NCBI GenBank assembly: GCA_002495065.1
Contig: DADT01000026.1
Location: 1-11,417 of the forward strand
Origin: Methanoregula sp. UBA471
Lineage (GTDB): Archaea > Halobacteriota > Methanomicrobia > Methanomicrobiales > Methanospirillaceae
DNA: 11,417 nucleotides
Direction: 5' to 3'
Shown here: in pieces, positions 1 to 6,458 of the stretch
Layout: the number at the start of each line of letters is the position of its first letter
Position numbering within the stretch: the first letter of the stretch is position 1
The notes under the pieces: model-generated
Told to the model about the DNA's origin: nothing
Seen by the model: only the letters and a program-made list of their open reading frames with translations
Database searches by the model: none
Position numbers and translations under genes: made by a program

Positions 1-740
1 GCACCGTCTGCCGCAAGCTCGCCCGAGAGGTCGCCGAGGCCCCGAACGGCGCCCGCAAGCGCTTCACCGTCAACGTCAAGCGCGTCCACGAGCTGCTCGG
101 GCGGCCGCGCATCTTCGCCGAGGCCAAGCGGCGCACCTCCGACCCGGGTGTCGCCACCGGGCTCGCCTGGACGCCGGTCGGCGGCGACATCCTCTTCATC
201 GAGGCGACGGCCATGCCGGGCACCGGGCACGTCACCGTGACCGGCCAGCTCGGCGACGTCATGAAGGAGTCGGCGACGATCTCGCTCTCCCTCATCCGCT
301 CGCGGCTCGCCCGGACAGAGAACAGCTTCAACTTCACCACGAGCGATATCCACATCCACGTCCCGTCAGGAGCAACTCCCAAGGATGGACCATCCGCGGG
401 TGTGACTCTCTTCACGTCACTTGCATCGCTGATCACCGGAAAGACGGTCGACCCGCTCCTTGCCATGACCGGGGAGATCACCCTGAGCGGGGCGGTTATG
501 CCGGTCGGGGGGATCAAGGAGAAGATCCTTGCTGCACACCGGGCGGGGATCCGGAAAGTAATCCTGCCTAAGGAGAATGAACGGGACCTCGAGGATGTTC
601 CTGAAGATGTCCGGGGCGAACTCACGTTCGTTCCGGTTGAAACCGTCGAAGAAGTCCTCAAAGAGGCACTCGGGATCGAAATGCCCCGGACCCTCCTGAT
701 GGATGCTGGGAACAATTTCGTCCCGGTGCAGAACGCATGA
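1..740 (+). CDS. lon: ATP-dependent Lon protease, C-terminal part (5' end outside window)
   Basis: Partial gene; the first complete codon is at base 3, giving 245 residues to the TGA at 738-740. Seen: the end of the AAA+ module (a segment reading GRPRIFAEAKRRTSDPGVA) followed by the full Lon proteolytic domain. The catalytic Ser lies in PKDGPSAG (codon 393-395) and the catalytic Lys in GGIKEKI (codon 516-518), which is the Ser-Lys dyad of Lon proteases. The layout matches bacterial-type soluble LonA; no membrane segment of the archaeal LonB type is seen, although the N-terminal part is outside the window. Known role: ATP-driven degradation of damaged or regulatory cytoplasmic proteins. Odd: the first ~315 bases have almost exclusively G/C third positions and about 73% GC by my count (1-300), then the gene shifts abruptly to about 60% GC with many A/T-ending codons. 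Family call is secure; the origin of the 5' portion is not. Confidence 0.95.
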   Translation, partial: TVCRKLAREVAEAPNGARKRFTVNVKRVHELLGRPRIFAEAKRRTSDPGVATGLAWTPVGGDILFIEATAMPGTGHVTVTGQLGDVMKESATISLSLIRSRLARTENSFNFTTSDIHIHVPSGATPKDGPSAGVTLFTSLASLITGKTVDPLLAMTGEITLSGAVMPVGGIKEKILAAHRAGIRKVILPKENERDLEDVPEDVRGELTFVPVETVEEVLKEALGIEMPRTLLMDAGNNFVPVQNA

Positions 741-753
741 AGTGCCGGACACC

Positions 754-791
754 GTGATGCCGGGGGAAGGTCCCCGTCATCACCCGGTTTT
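754..791 (+). terminator. Hairpin terminator after lon
   Basis: Thirteen bases after the lon stop, GTGATG (754-759) pairs with CATCAC (778-783) and CGGGG (761-765) pairs with CCCCG (772-776). One mismatch separates the two stems and the loop is 6 nt. A short T run (788-791) follows. The stem is clear; termination is inferred, since archaeal termination depends mostly on T tracts. Confidence 0.6.
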
Positions 792-805
792 AACAGAATC
801 GGAAA

Positions 806-848
806 TTTTTTTATCCACACGGAAAATAGTTTCCCGGCAATTTTTTTT
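806..848 (+). terminator. Second terminator region: T7 run, hairpin, T8 run
   Basis: A run of seven T (806-812) is followed by a small hairpin, GGAAA (821-825) with TTTCC (830-834) and a 4-nt loop, and then eight T (841-848). T tracts on the coding strand are the main archaeal termination signal, so this probably backs up the hairpin directly after lon. Confidence 0.6.
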
Positions 849-1163
849 CACCTATCCCTCCTCCCCTTTGTTTCTAAAAGAGAGTTTATGAACACCCCTC
901 TTTACCATACATACCGAAGATACTGCCAGCGAGCGATGACTGCATGCTTGTTTCCAAGGAGAGGTCTTCTGAAAATGGATCAGTCGCATGGGGAAGCCCG
1001 GGACCAGGAGGATTCGTGATCCCCCGACACCTTCGACGTCTCCATGCAGCCGGGATCCGGTGGATGATGATCGTGCCGGAAACGGATTTGAGAAATGCCG
1101 TATCGAAGAATGTGGCAGACATATCGCAATACCAAAGAACCCCGGCCTCATAGTATATGCACG
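849..1163. other. Poorly resolved region upstream of msrA
   Basis: This stretch holds no confidently coding frame. It starts pyrimidine-rich (849-873). A 43-codon frame at 888-1019, a 69-codon frame at 944-1153 and a 59-codon frame ending at 1167 are all open but have no convincing codon bias, recognisable motif or ribosome binding site. A TATA-like string (TAGTATATGC, 1151-1160) lies only a few bases before the msrA start, too close to serve it by normal archaeal spacing of about 25 bases. The msrA promoter must be in or before this region but I cannot place it. It may contain the remains of a small gene. Confidence 0.4.
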
Positions 1164-1167
1164 ATGA
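988..1167 (+). CDS. Possible small protein overlapping msrA start (doubtful)
   Basis: A 59-codon frame from ATG 988 whose TGA overlaps the msrA ATG in the arrangement ATGA (1164-1167), the same arrangement as mre11/rad50 in this window. The last ~30 residues look protein-like and contain a CRIEEC motif that could be half of a metal site. The middle (PPTPSTSPC) looks like an out-of-frame translation, and codon use is not biased like the neighbouring genes. It may be a chance frame or the end of a frameshifted gene: the segment just upstream reads better in another frame, with stops at 1017-1019 and after GSGG near 1067. No family recognised. Confidence 0.2.
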   Translation: MGKPGTRRIRDPPTPSTSPCSRDPVDDDRAGNGFEKCRIEECGRHIAIPKNPGLIVYAR

Positions 1168-1670
1168 CCAGTCCTGTCGAGCTCCAGCGGGCAACCTTTG
1201 CCGCAGGATGTTTCTTTGATACCGAGGCTGCCTTCCGGCGTATCGAAGGTGTGATCGAAACGGTCGTGGGATACACCGGGGGATCGCTCCCCGAACCGAC
1301 CTATGAGCAGGTTATTACCGGAACCACCGGGCATGTGGAGGCGGTGGGGATCGTGTATGACCCCGGCGTCATCACGTACGACCTGCTGCTGGAGATTTTC
1401 CGGACTATGCATGACCCGACATGCACCGACGGGCAGGGCGGTTATTCCGGCTCACAGTACCGGTCGGTGATATTTTACCACAATGAGGACCAGAGGAAGA
1501 CCGCACTCACGTCCCGGGATAGTCTGACAACAAGAAAAATCTATGGCGACCGTCCAATCCTCATGGAGATCCTGCCTGCATCCCAATTCTGGCCGGCTGA
1601 GGAGTGCCACCAGCGGTTTTATGAGAAATGTGCCCAGGGATTCTGCACGAGCCGGCAGTGCGACGAGTGA
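1164..1670 (+). CDS. msrA: Peptide methionine (S)-S-oxide reductase MsrA
   Basis: 168 residues, within the family's usual size. MsrA reduces the S epimer of methionine sulfoxide in oxidised proteins and in free form, using a catalytic Cys regenerated through thioredoxin-type reductants. Seen: FAAGCFFDTE (catalytic Cys16), VVGYTGG (residues 35-41), TGHVEAV (55-61), the substrate-site QYRSVIF (98-104) and FWPAEECHQRFYEK (142-155). Differences from the common pattern: GCFF instead of GCFW, YSGSQYRS instead of a D-x-G-x-QYRS motif, Cys148 where Tyr is usual, and several late cysteines (156, 161, 166) that could act as resolving residues. I chose ATG 1164 over upstream 1095 because the homologous part begins right after it and residues upstream look non-coding. 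No ribosome binding site is obvious. No msrB is present in the window. Confidence 0.93.
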   Translation: MTSPVELQRATFAAGCFFDTEAAFRRIEGVIETVVGYTGGSLPEPTYEQVITGTTGHVEAVGIVYDPGVITYDLLLEIFRTMHDPTCTDGQGGYSGSQYRSVIFYHNEDQRKTALTSRDSLTTRKIYGDRPILMEILPASQFWPAEECHQRFYEKCAQGFCTSRQCDE

Positions 1671-1677
1671 ACCTGGA

Positions 1678-1700
1678 CCGGGTTGTCTGGTTGAACCCGG
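1678..1700 (+). terminator. Hairpin after msrA
   Basis: A perfect 7-bp inverted repeat, CCGGGTT (1678-1684) with AACCCGG (1694-1700), has a 9-nt loop and starts 8 bases after the msrA stop. The T-rich tract behind it is weak. It probably separates msrA from the repair operon. Confidence 0.5.
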
Positions 1701-1763
1701 GGATGCCGTTTCCCTTCAATCCTTCCGGGCACCTTCTTCCATTTTCCCCCCACACCCCCACCC

Positions 1764-1772
1764 TCTTATATC
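1764..1772 (+). promoter_or_regulatory. TATA box of the mre11-rad50-nurA-herA operon
   Basis: TCTTATATC sits in a C-rich stretch about 35 bases before the mre11 ATG. With the usual archaeal TATA-to-start spacing of 25-28 bases, transcription would begin around 1795 and leave a leader of under 10 nt. That fits the absence of a Shine-Dalgarno sequence before mre11 (a nearly leaderless mRNA). No other convincing promoter is seen before the end of herA. Confidence 0.6.
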
Positions 1773-1802
1773 CCAGTACACACCAAATAAAAATCAACGA
1801 AA

Positions 1803-2951
1803 ATGCACCTCATCCACATCGCCGACACGCACCTGGGCCTGGCCGCGTTCAACCGCCTCGATCCCGAGAGCGGGATGAACCTCCGGGAAAAACAGGTCTA
1901 TGATAATTTTCTCACAGCGATAGATGAGATCATCTTACAAAAACCCGATTTGCTCGTCCATGCAGGCGACCTCTTCGATGTGGTGAAACCCAAGACCCGG
2001 GCCTATACAACCGTACTCGAAGCACTCGACCGGCTCCAGGCAGCAGGTATCCCGTTCATCGTGATTGCCGGTAACCACAGCATGGTGAAGACCCGGTACA
2101 CAACATCGCCCTATGAAGTCCTCACCTATCATTCTTCAAAAATAACAGCGGCTTACAAGTTCCGGTACGAGAAGGTGGAGATCGGCGACACGGTCTTCCA
2201 CCTCATCCCCAACATGCTCCGCCCGGAGGATTATCGCACGGCCTTTGACCAGATCGAGCTGGCTCCTTCGGGGTATCATAATGTACTGGTGACCCACGGG
2301 CTTGCAACCGCGATCAAGGACAAACGGCTGGCAACCGTGGCCGAGCACGAGCTGGACAGCACGATCCTTTCTGATAAATTCGATTACATCGCCCTCGGCC
2401 ATTACCACCGCCAGTGCCAGATCACGGACAATGCCTGGTATTCGGGGTCGACCGAGTACCTGACCTATGGGGAGATTGCGGATACGAAGGGCGGTCTGCT
2501 GGTGGATCCCGGGCGGCATGAGGTCTGCCATCTTGACCTTCCTCATACGCCGATGATTGACCTTGGCACAGTCAAGTGCGAAGGGGTACATCCCGGGGAC
2601 ATTACCGGGGAAATTATCAGCCGTATCGTGGAGAGGTCCATTCCCCCGTATTCAATGGCACAGGTGACGCTGGACGGCCTCTCGCGGGAACACGGGAAGG
2701 GGATCGATATGAAATCGCTTGCCGCCGTGCGGGAACAACTGCTTGACCTGAAAATCCGGGTGAAGGGAGTTGATGCGGAGTCGCCGGTCCCGCTCCAGCA
2801 GGACGTGCGGGCTGTGGATTACCTGCAGGAATTTTCTTCGTTTGCCGCAAAACAACAGCAGCTCACTGCCCGGCAGAAGGAGTATATCGGGAAATGCGGG
2901 TATGAGGTTTTACAGACGGTGATGGAGCAGCACCGGGAGGGCGGGGAATGA
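1803..2951 (+). CDS. mre11: DNA double-strand break repair nuclease Mre11
   Basis: 382 residues, archaeal-size Mre11. It forms the nuclease half of the Mre11-Rad50 complex, a Mn-dependent 3'-5' exonuclease and endonuclease that processes DNA ends. The calcineurin-like phosphoesterase motifs appear in order: HIADTHLG (Asp8, His10), HAGDLFD (Asp56), AGNHS (Asn91, His92), VTHG (His165) and LGHYH (His200, His202), so all metal ligands and the catalytic His are present. The C-terminal ~120 residues carry the capping and Rad50-binding regions. Oddity: the third motif reads GNHS instead of the usual GNHD. First gene of the operon; its TGA overlaps the rad50 ATG (ATGA). ATG 1803 is the only start that gives the canonical short N-terminus before motif I. 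Confidence 0.97.
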   Translation: MHLIHIADTHLGLAAFNRLDPESGMNLREKQVYDNFLTAIDEIILQKPDLLVHAGDLFDVVKPKTRAYTTVLEALDRLQAAGIPFIVIAGNHSMVKTRYTTSPYEVLTYHSSKITAAYKFRYEKVEIGDTVFHLIPNMLRPEDYRTAFDQIELAPSGYHNVLVTHGLATAIKDKRLATVAEHELDSTILSDKFDYIALGHYHRQCQITDNAWYSGSTEYLTYGEIADTKGGLLVDPGRHEVCHLDLPHTPMIDLGTVKCEGVHPGDITGEIISRIVERSIPPYSMAQVTLDGLSREHGKGIDMKSLAAVREQLLDLKIRVKGVDAESPVPLQQDVRAVDYLQEFSSFAAKQQQLTARQKEYIGKCGYEVLQTVMEQHREGGE

Positions 2952-5389
2952 TCATCGACCGCCTGGTGCTGAAGAACTTCAAGCGGTTCCGTGATCAGAC
3001 GATCTGCTTCCATGACGGGATCACCGGTATCCTTGGCAATAACGGGACCGGCAAGTCAAGCATCGTCCAGGCGATCTTCTTTGCCCTCTACGGGGTGCAG
3101 GCAACCGGTATTTCGCCGGATTATATTGTCTCCTCGTTTGCCTCACCCAAGGAGCGGTGCGAGGTGCGGCTGGACTTCCGGATGGGCGGGGAGGGATATA
3201 CAGTTGTCCGCACCTTCAAAAAAGGAAAGAGCGTGCAGCACGATGCCACCTTCCACAAGGACGGCCAGCTCCGGGCAACCGGGGTGAGCCAGGTGGAGAC
3301 TGAGGTCAAAAGGACGCTGGGCATGGGGCCGGCGGATTTTAAGAATACCATCTATGCCGCCCAGAAAGACCTCCTGACCCTGCTTGAAAATACGCCCGGC
3401 AAACGAAGGGAGTGGTTCTTACGGGCGCTGGGCATCGACTACCTGAATACCGAGAGCCAGAAGATCCTGAAAGAGCGGATCGATGAAAAGAGCGGTGGGC
3501 TCCAGCGCATGGACGGGACGCTCGAGGCCCTCGAACGGGGGCTGGATGCAGAGGAATTTGCCGCACTGAAGGCATCAGTGGTAGAGTTTGAGCAGGTGCT
3601 GGTGCAGCTGGAAAAACAGCACCGTGATCTCAGTGGGAGGAAAAAGGGGCTGGACGAGGAGTTCCGGCTCTACCAGGACCAGTGGACGAAATATACGGAG
3701 CTCAGGGTGAGGCACTCGGCCCTGTCCCAGGAACGGGACGGACTCAAAAAACAGCGGGACCTCGCGAAGTCGAAACTCTCCGGGCTTGTACGGCTTGAAC
3801 TGGAATACCACACGCTCACCGGGCGGCTGGCTCCCTACCCGGAAAAGAGGCAGGCACTCGAAGTACTGAGAAAACTCAAGGCGGAGCACGACCAGGCAAA
3901 GACCGGGATACAGTCCGCCGAACGCGAATGCCTCGAGACAAAAAAGCGGGCTGAACTGGTGAAGGCACGTATCGCATCCATTGATAAAGACGCAGAAAAG
4001 AGAGCGGCACTTATCGCACGGGTACGAAATGCCCTGGATATCGGGGCAGAGACAGGGGATTACGATCTTGAACATCACGTTGCTGGGCTCAGTGAACGGG
4101 TCAGCCATGAGATCGGGACATTTTTTGCCCAGCTGAAAAACCTTGAGAGCAGCAAGAAAAAACTGCTGGCGGACTGGGATATCATCAGAAAAGCCGGTGC
4201 GGAGGGCACCTGCCCGCTCTGCCGGCAAAAACTTGGCAGCCATTATGGCAGCATCGAAGAGGAGTTCAGGGGTCAGGTCCAGCAGATCGATCACGAAACG
4301 TTACAGGTATCCGGTATGCAGGTGCGTGCCACGAAGTCCCGGGATGCCATCAGCGCCCAGAAACCGGCCCTTTCGGAGATACGATCCCTTACCGAAAAAC
4401 TCACCATGCGGGTCTCGTTCGAGGCGGAACTCAAGGATGTGCTCACCCAGCTCAGGACAAAGGAGGCCGGGTGCACGGCACTTGAGCAGAAGATCAGGGA
4501 CCTCAGGTTTGAAGAGGAGGCCTTCACTCGGACCGAACGGGAGGTTGCCGACCTGGAGAAGGTGCAGAACCGGTTCAATGATGTCCGGGAGGAACTCGCA
4601 AAGGTGGATGCCCTCAAAAAACAGGCAACGGACCTTGAAGAGCAGATTACCCGGAAACAGGCTGATATTGACGGGATCTCGGCCGGGATCGAGCGGTCAT
4701 CGTTTGATCCGCACAAGAGCGGGATGCTCGAGCGTGCCCGTGCGGAGATCGACACTGAGGTGCGGGAAATCGCGGAAAAGACCACGCTGACCACCGAACG
4801 CATGAAGTATGCCAATGAGAAGATTGCCGAATACCGGCGCACCGAAGCACAGGTTAAAGAGCTGCAGAAACAGTCTGCGGAGATCAGGGAGGAGATCGAG
4901 CACCTGAAACTTACCCGCACGGTCATTGCAGACTATGTCGTTTACCTTATGCAGGTGGTGCGGAGCCGGCTTGAAGGGGAGGTCAGCCGGATCATCGGTG
5001 AGATCACCGGGGGACGCTACGAACAGGTACTGCTGGACGAGGACTTCAACCTCTTAGTGCGGGACATTGATGATGATTATACCATTGACCGTTTCAGCGG
5101 CGGGGAGCAGGACGACATTGCGGTTGCCCTGAGAATTGCCCTGTCACGGTACCTTGCCGAGCTCCACAACGTGCATGAAAGCACCATCCTGATCTTCGAT
5201 GAGATCTTCGGGAGCCAGGACGAAGAGCGGAGAAACAACCTCCTGACCACCCTGCGGACGCAGGAATCGCGGTTCCCGCAGATCATCCTGATCTCCCACA
5301 TCTCCGAAATGCAGGGAGAGTTTTCCAATACACTGCTCGTCGAGATGGGGACTGATATGGTAAGCAGGGTACGGGAGGCAGGGGATTGA
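2948..5389 (+). CDS. rad50: DNA double-strand break repair ATPase Rad50
   Basis: 813 residues, slightly shorter than many archaeal Rad50 proteins. It is an SMC-like ABC ATPase that binds Mre11, holds DNA ends and tethers them. Seen in order: Walker A GNNGTGKSS (residues 30-38); a QKDLLTLLE Q-loop-type region; a long first coiled-coil arm; the zinc hook CPLC (Cys422, Cys425) that joins two Rad50 molecules; the returning coiled coil; the ABC signature FSGGEQ (Ser717); Walker B ILIFDE (Asp751, Glu752); the D-loop SQDEERR; and the H-loop ILISH. A GGGAGG ribosome binding site (2935-2940) lies 7 bases before ATG 2948, inside the end of mre11. The stop overlaps a TTG (TTGA, 5386-5389) that begins a mini-ORF arising from a duplication of this junction. 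Confidence 0.97.
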   Translation: MIIDRLVLKNFKRFRDQTICFHDGITGILGNNGTGKSSIVQAIFFALYGVQATGISPDYIVSSFASPKERCEVRLDFRMGGEGYTVVRTFKKGKSVQHDATFHKDGQLRATGVSQVETEVKRTLGMGPADFKNTIYAAQKDLLTLLENTPGKRREWFLRALGIDYLNTESQKILKERIDEKSGGLQRMDGTLEALERGLDAEEFAALKASVVEFEQVLVQLEKQHRDLSGRKKGLDEEFRLYQDQWTKYTELRVRHSALSQERDGLKKQRDLAKSKLSGLVRLELEYHTLTGRLAPYPEKRQALEVLRKLKAEHDQAKTGIQSAERECLETKKRAELVKARIASIDKDAEKRAALIARVRNALDIGAETGDYDLEHHVAGLSERVSHEIGTFFAQLKNLESSKKKLLADWDIIRKAGAEGTCPLCRQKLGSHYGSIEEEFRGQVQQIDHETLQVSGMQVRATKSRDAISAQKPALSEIRSLTEKLTMRVSFEAELKDVLTQLRTKEAGCTALEQKIRDLRFEEEAFTRTEREVADLEKVQNRFNDVREELAKVDALKKQATDLEEQITRKQADIDGISAGIERSSFDPHKSGMLERARAEIDTEVREIAEKTTLTTERMKYANEKIAEYRRTEAQVKELQKQSAEIREEIEHLKLTRTVIADYVVYLMQVVRSRLEGEVSRIIGEITGGRYEQVLLDEDFNLLVRDIDDDYTIDRFSGGEQDDIAVALRIALSRYLAELHNVHESTILIFDEIFGSQDEERRNNLLTTLRTQESRFPQIILISHISEMQGEFSNTLLVEMGTDMVSRVREAGD

Positions 5390-5468
5390 ACGAGTCTTAT
5401 GAGGAAACGGTGAACCGGGTACGGGGGATGGGAGATTGAACGACTCCTACGAGGAATCGGTGGACCGG
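5361..5468 (+). repeat. Diverged 50-bp tandem duplication at the rad50/nurA junction
   Basis: Bases 5361-5420 and 5411-5470, compared at a shift of exactly 50, match at 46 of 60 positions by my count. Each copy holds the same elements in order: a purine-rich ribosome-binding stretch, GATTGA (stop overlapping a TTG start), and codons for N-E/D-S-Y-E-E-T/S-V-N/D-R. Copy 1 ends rad50; copy 2 starts nurA. Similarity falls off quickly outside this span. Confidence 0.85.
5386..5439 (+). CDS. 17-residue mini-ORF made by the junction duplication
   Basis: TTG at 5386 opens a frame of 17 codons, MNESYEETVNRVRGMGD, ending at TGA 5437-5439. Its start overlaps the rad50 stop and its stop overlaps the nurA TTG start, both as TTGA. 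The first ten residues resemble the NurA N-terminus (MNDSYEESVDR) and the last nine resemble the Rad50 C-terminus (VSRVREAGD). GGGAGG (5373-5378), seven bases before the TTG, is a better ribosome binding site than the one before nurA. Differing codons in the NurA-like half are synonymous or conservative, which hints that it is or was translated. It could serve to relay ribosomes from rad50 to nurA, or be a passive scar. Translation is not demonstrated. Confidence 0.35.
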   Translation: MNESYEETVNRVRGMGD

Positions 5469-6458
5469 GCGATCGGGAAAATAGCAGACCATGTCCCGGA
5501 AGATCTCGCCCGGAAATTTGCACAGGAGACCGGGATTACTAAAGATGATATTCACCCCATTCCCGCAGGTCCCTCTGGCATCGTAAGTGCAGTTGACGGG
5601 AGCAACTCGATGATCATCGAAGGAGGAAGTGTCGCCATCGCCGCCATCCGGGCTGTGCAGACAACCTTTTCCGGCAATGTCCGCTCCAGCCGCTCCATCA
5701 CCCCGCTCACGCTGGTCACCATCGGGCCGGGTCACCGCAACCATGACTTTGATGAGCTCTTCCCTGACTGTTTCGGCACCCCGCCCCACAAGGGACTGGA
5801 CAACGCCGATCCCGAACGGGCATCCGCCATCCTCCGCGACACGCTGGAGTACTGGGTGGCCCTGCAGACGGTCCGGGTGCTGCCGGAAGGAGCACTCCTC
5901 CTCCTTGACGGGGCACTGCGGGTCTCCAGCCAGAACCACGAACCCGTGCTTGCCGATATTATAAGGATCGCACAGGAACGAAAGATCCTCCTTGCAGCCG
6001 TCGCAAAGCGGACCAGTGCAACATGGGGTGGCGGGCACCCGCTCCTCCCGGCGATCGCGGGTCTTGCAGAACAGCTCGGTATCCCCGGTCCCTGGTGGGC
6101 GAAGATCGATGCACATATTCCCGACCATGCAGGCTACAGCCCGGGAAGGCACGGGGAGCTGTACATCGCCTCGCTCCACCCGCACGCCCGCAGGCCGCTG
6201 AAGATGGAGCTGCCGAAGGGGATCAGCGAAGAGGCGGCAGCGGCAACAATGCAGGCCCTCGCTGCGTGTGCTGGTGACGGGAGGATCCCCGGGTACCCGT
6301 ACCCGCTCCTCGATGCCCACCGTTCGGTGATTATTGACGAACCACTGGTGATGCAGATACTGCAGGACATCAAGTCCGGACTCTCGAAACGGGGCATGCA
6401 GAACAGGATTTTTGAAGATCTTTTTGGTGATTTACATGGTGACTTTGAACGATATTGA
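5436..6458 (+). CDS. nurA: DNA end-resection nuclease NurA
   Basis: 340 residues. NurA is a toroidal dimeric 5'-3' nuclease that works with HerA in end resection. Seen: AVDGSN (Asp54), the first catalytic Asp motif of the NurA fold; LLLLDGAL (Asp158), the second; VAKRT (190-194); and the C-terminal YPYPLLDAHRSVIIDEP segment (288-303) with conserved His and Asp. The start is TTG 5436, supported by similarity of the following residues to the duplicated copy upstream, by GGGGG at 5423-5427 as ribosome binding site, and by overlap with the mini-ORF stop. No good ATG lies nearby in frame. The 3' end overlaps herA by 23 bases. Its position between rad50 and herA in one operon fits the resection role. 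Confidence 0.93.
   Translation: MNDSYEESVDRAIGKIADHVPEDLARKFAQETGITKDDIHPIPAGPSGIVSAVDGSNSMIIEGGSVAIAAIRAVQTTFSGNVRSSRSITPLTLVTIGPGHRNHDFDELFPDCFGTPPHKGLDNADPERASAILRDTLEYWVALQTVRVLPEGALLLLDGALRVSSQNHEPVLADIIRIAQERKILLAAVAKRTSATWGGGHPLLPAIAGLAEQLGIPGPWWAKIDAHIPDHAGYSPGRHGELYIASLHPHARRPLKMELPKGISEEAAAATMQALAACAGDGRIPGYPYPLLDAHRSVIIDEPLVMQILQDIKSGLSKRGMQNRIFEDLFGDLHGDFERY
6426..6430 (+). promoter_or_regulatory. Ribosome binding site deciding the herA start
   Basis: GGTGA lies 5 bases before ATG 6436, inside the end of nurA. It favours ATG 6436 over the in-frame TTG at 6412, which has no comparable site. Confidence 0.55.

Noticed and set aside
944..1153. 69-codon frame from ATG 944 between lon and msrA
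   Set aside because: No ribosome binding site, no codon bias and no recognisable family; it competes with two other equally weak frames in the same stretch.
1151..1160. TATA-like TAGTATATGC just before msrA
   Set aside because: Only a few bases from the ATG; archaeal TATA boxes sit about 25 bases before the transcript start, so it cannot serve this start codon.
3575..4926. Open frames of 239 and 211 codons on the minus strand opposite rad50
   Set aside because: Antisense shadows of the coiled-coil coding region; Ser/Arg/Phe-rich translations without domains, while the plus strand carries a complete Rad50.
5386..5470. NurA translated from copy 1 of the duplication with a longer N-terminus
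   Set aside because: The copies are 50 bases apart, so copy 1 is out of frame with nurA and stops at 5437-5439; a single-base sequencing error would not make one continuous protein because the in-copy stop remains in its frame.
6412..6435. Upstream TTG start for herA at 6412
   Set aside because: ATG 6436 has a GGTGA site at proper spacing and matches the usual HerA N-terminal length; the extra residues KIFLVIY look like an out-of-frame reading of nurA.
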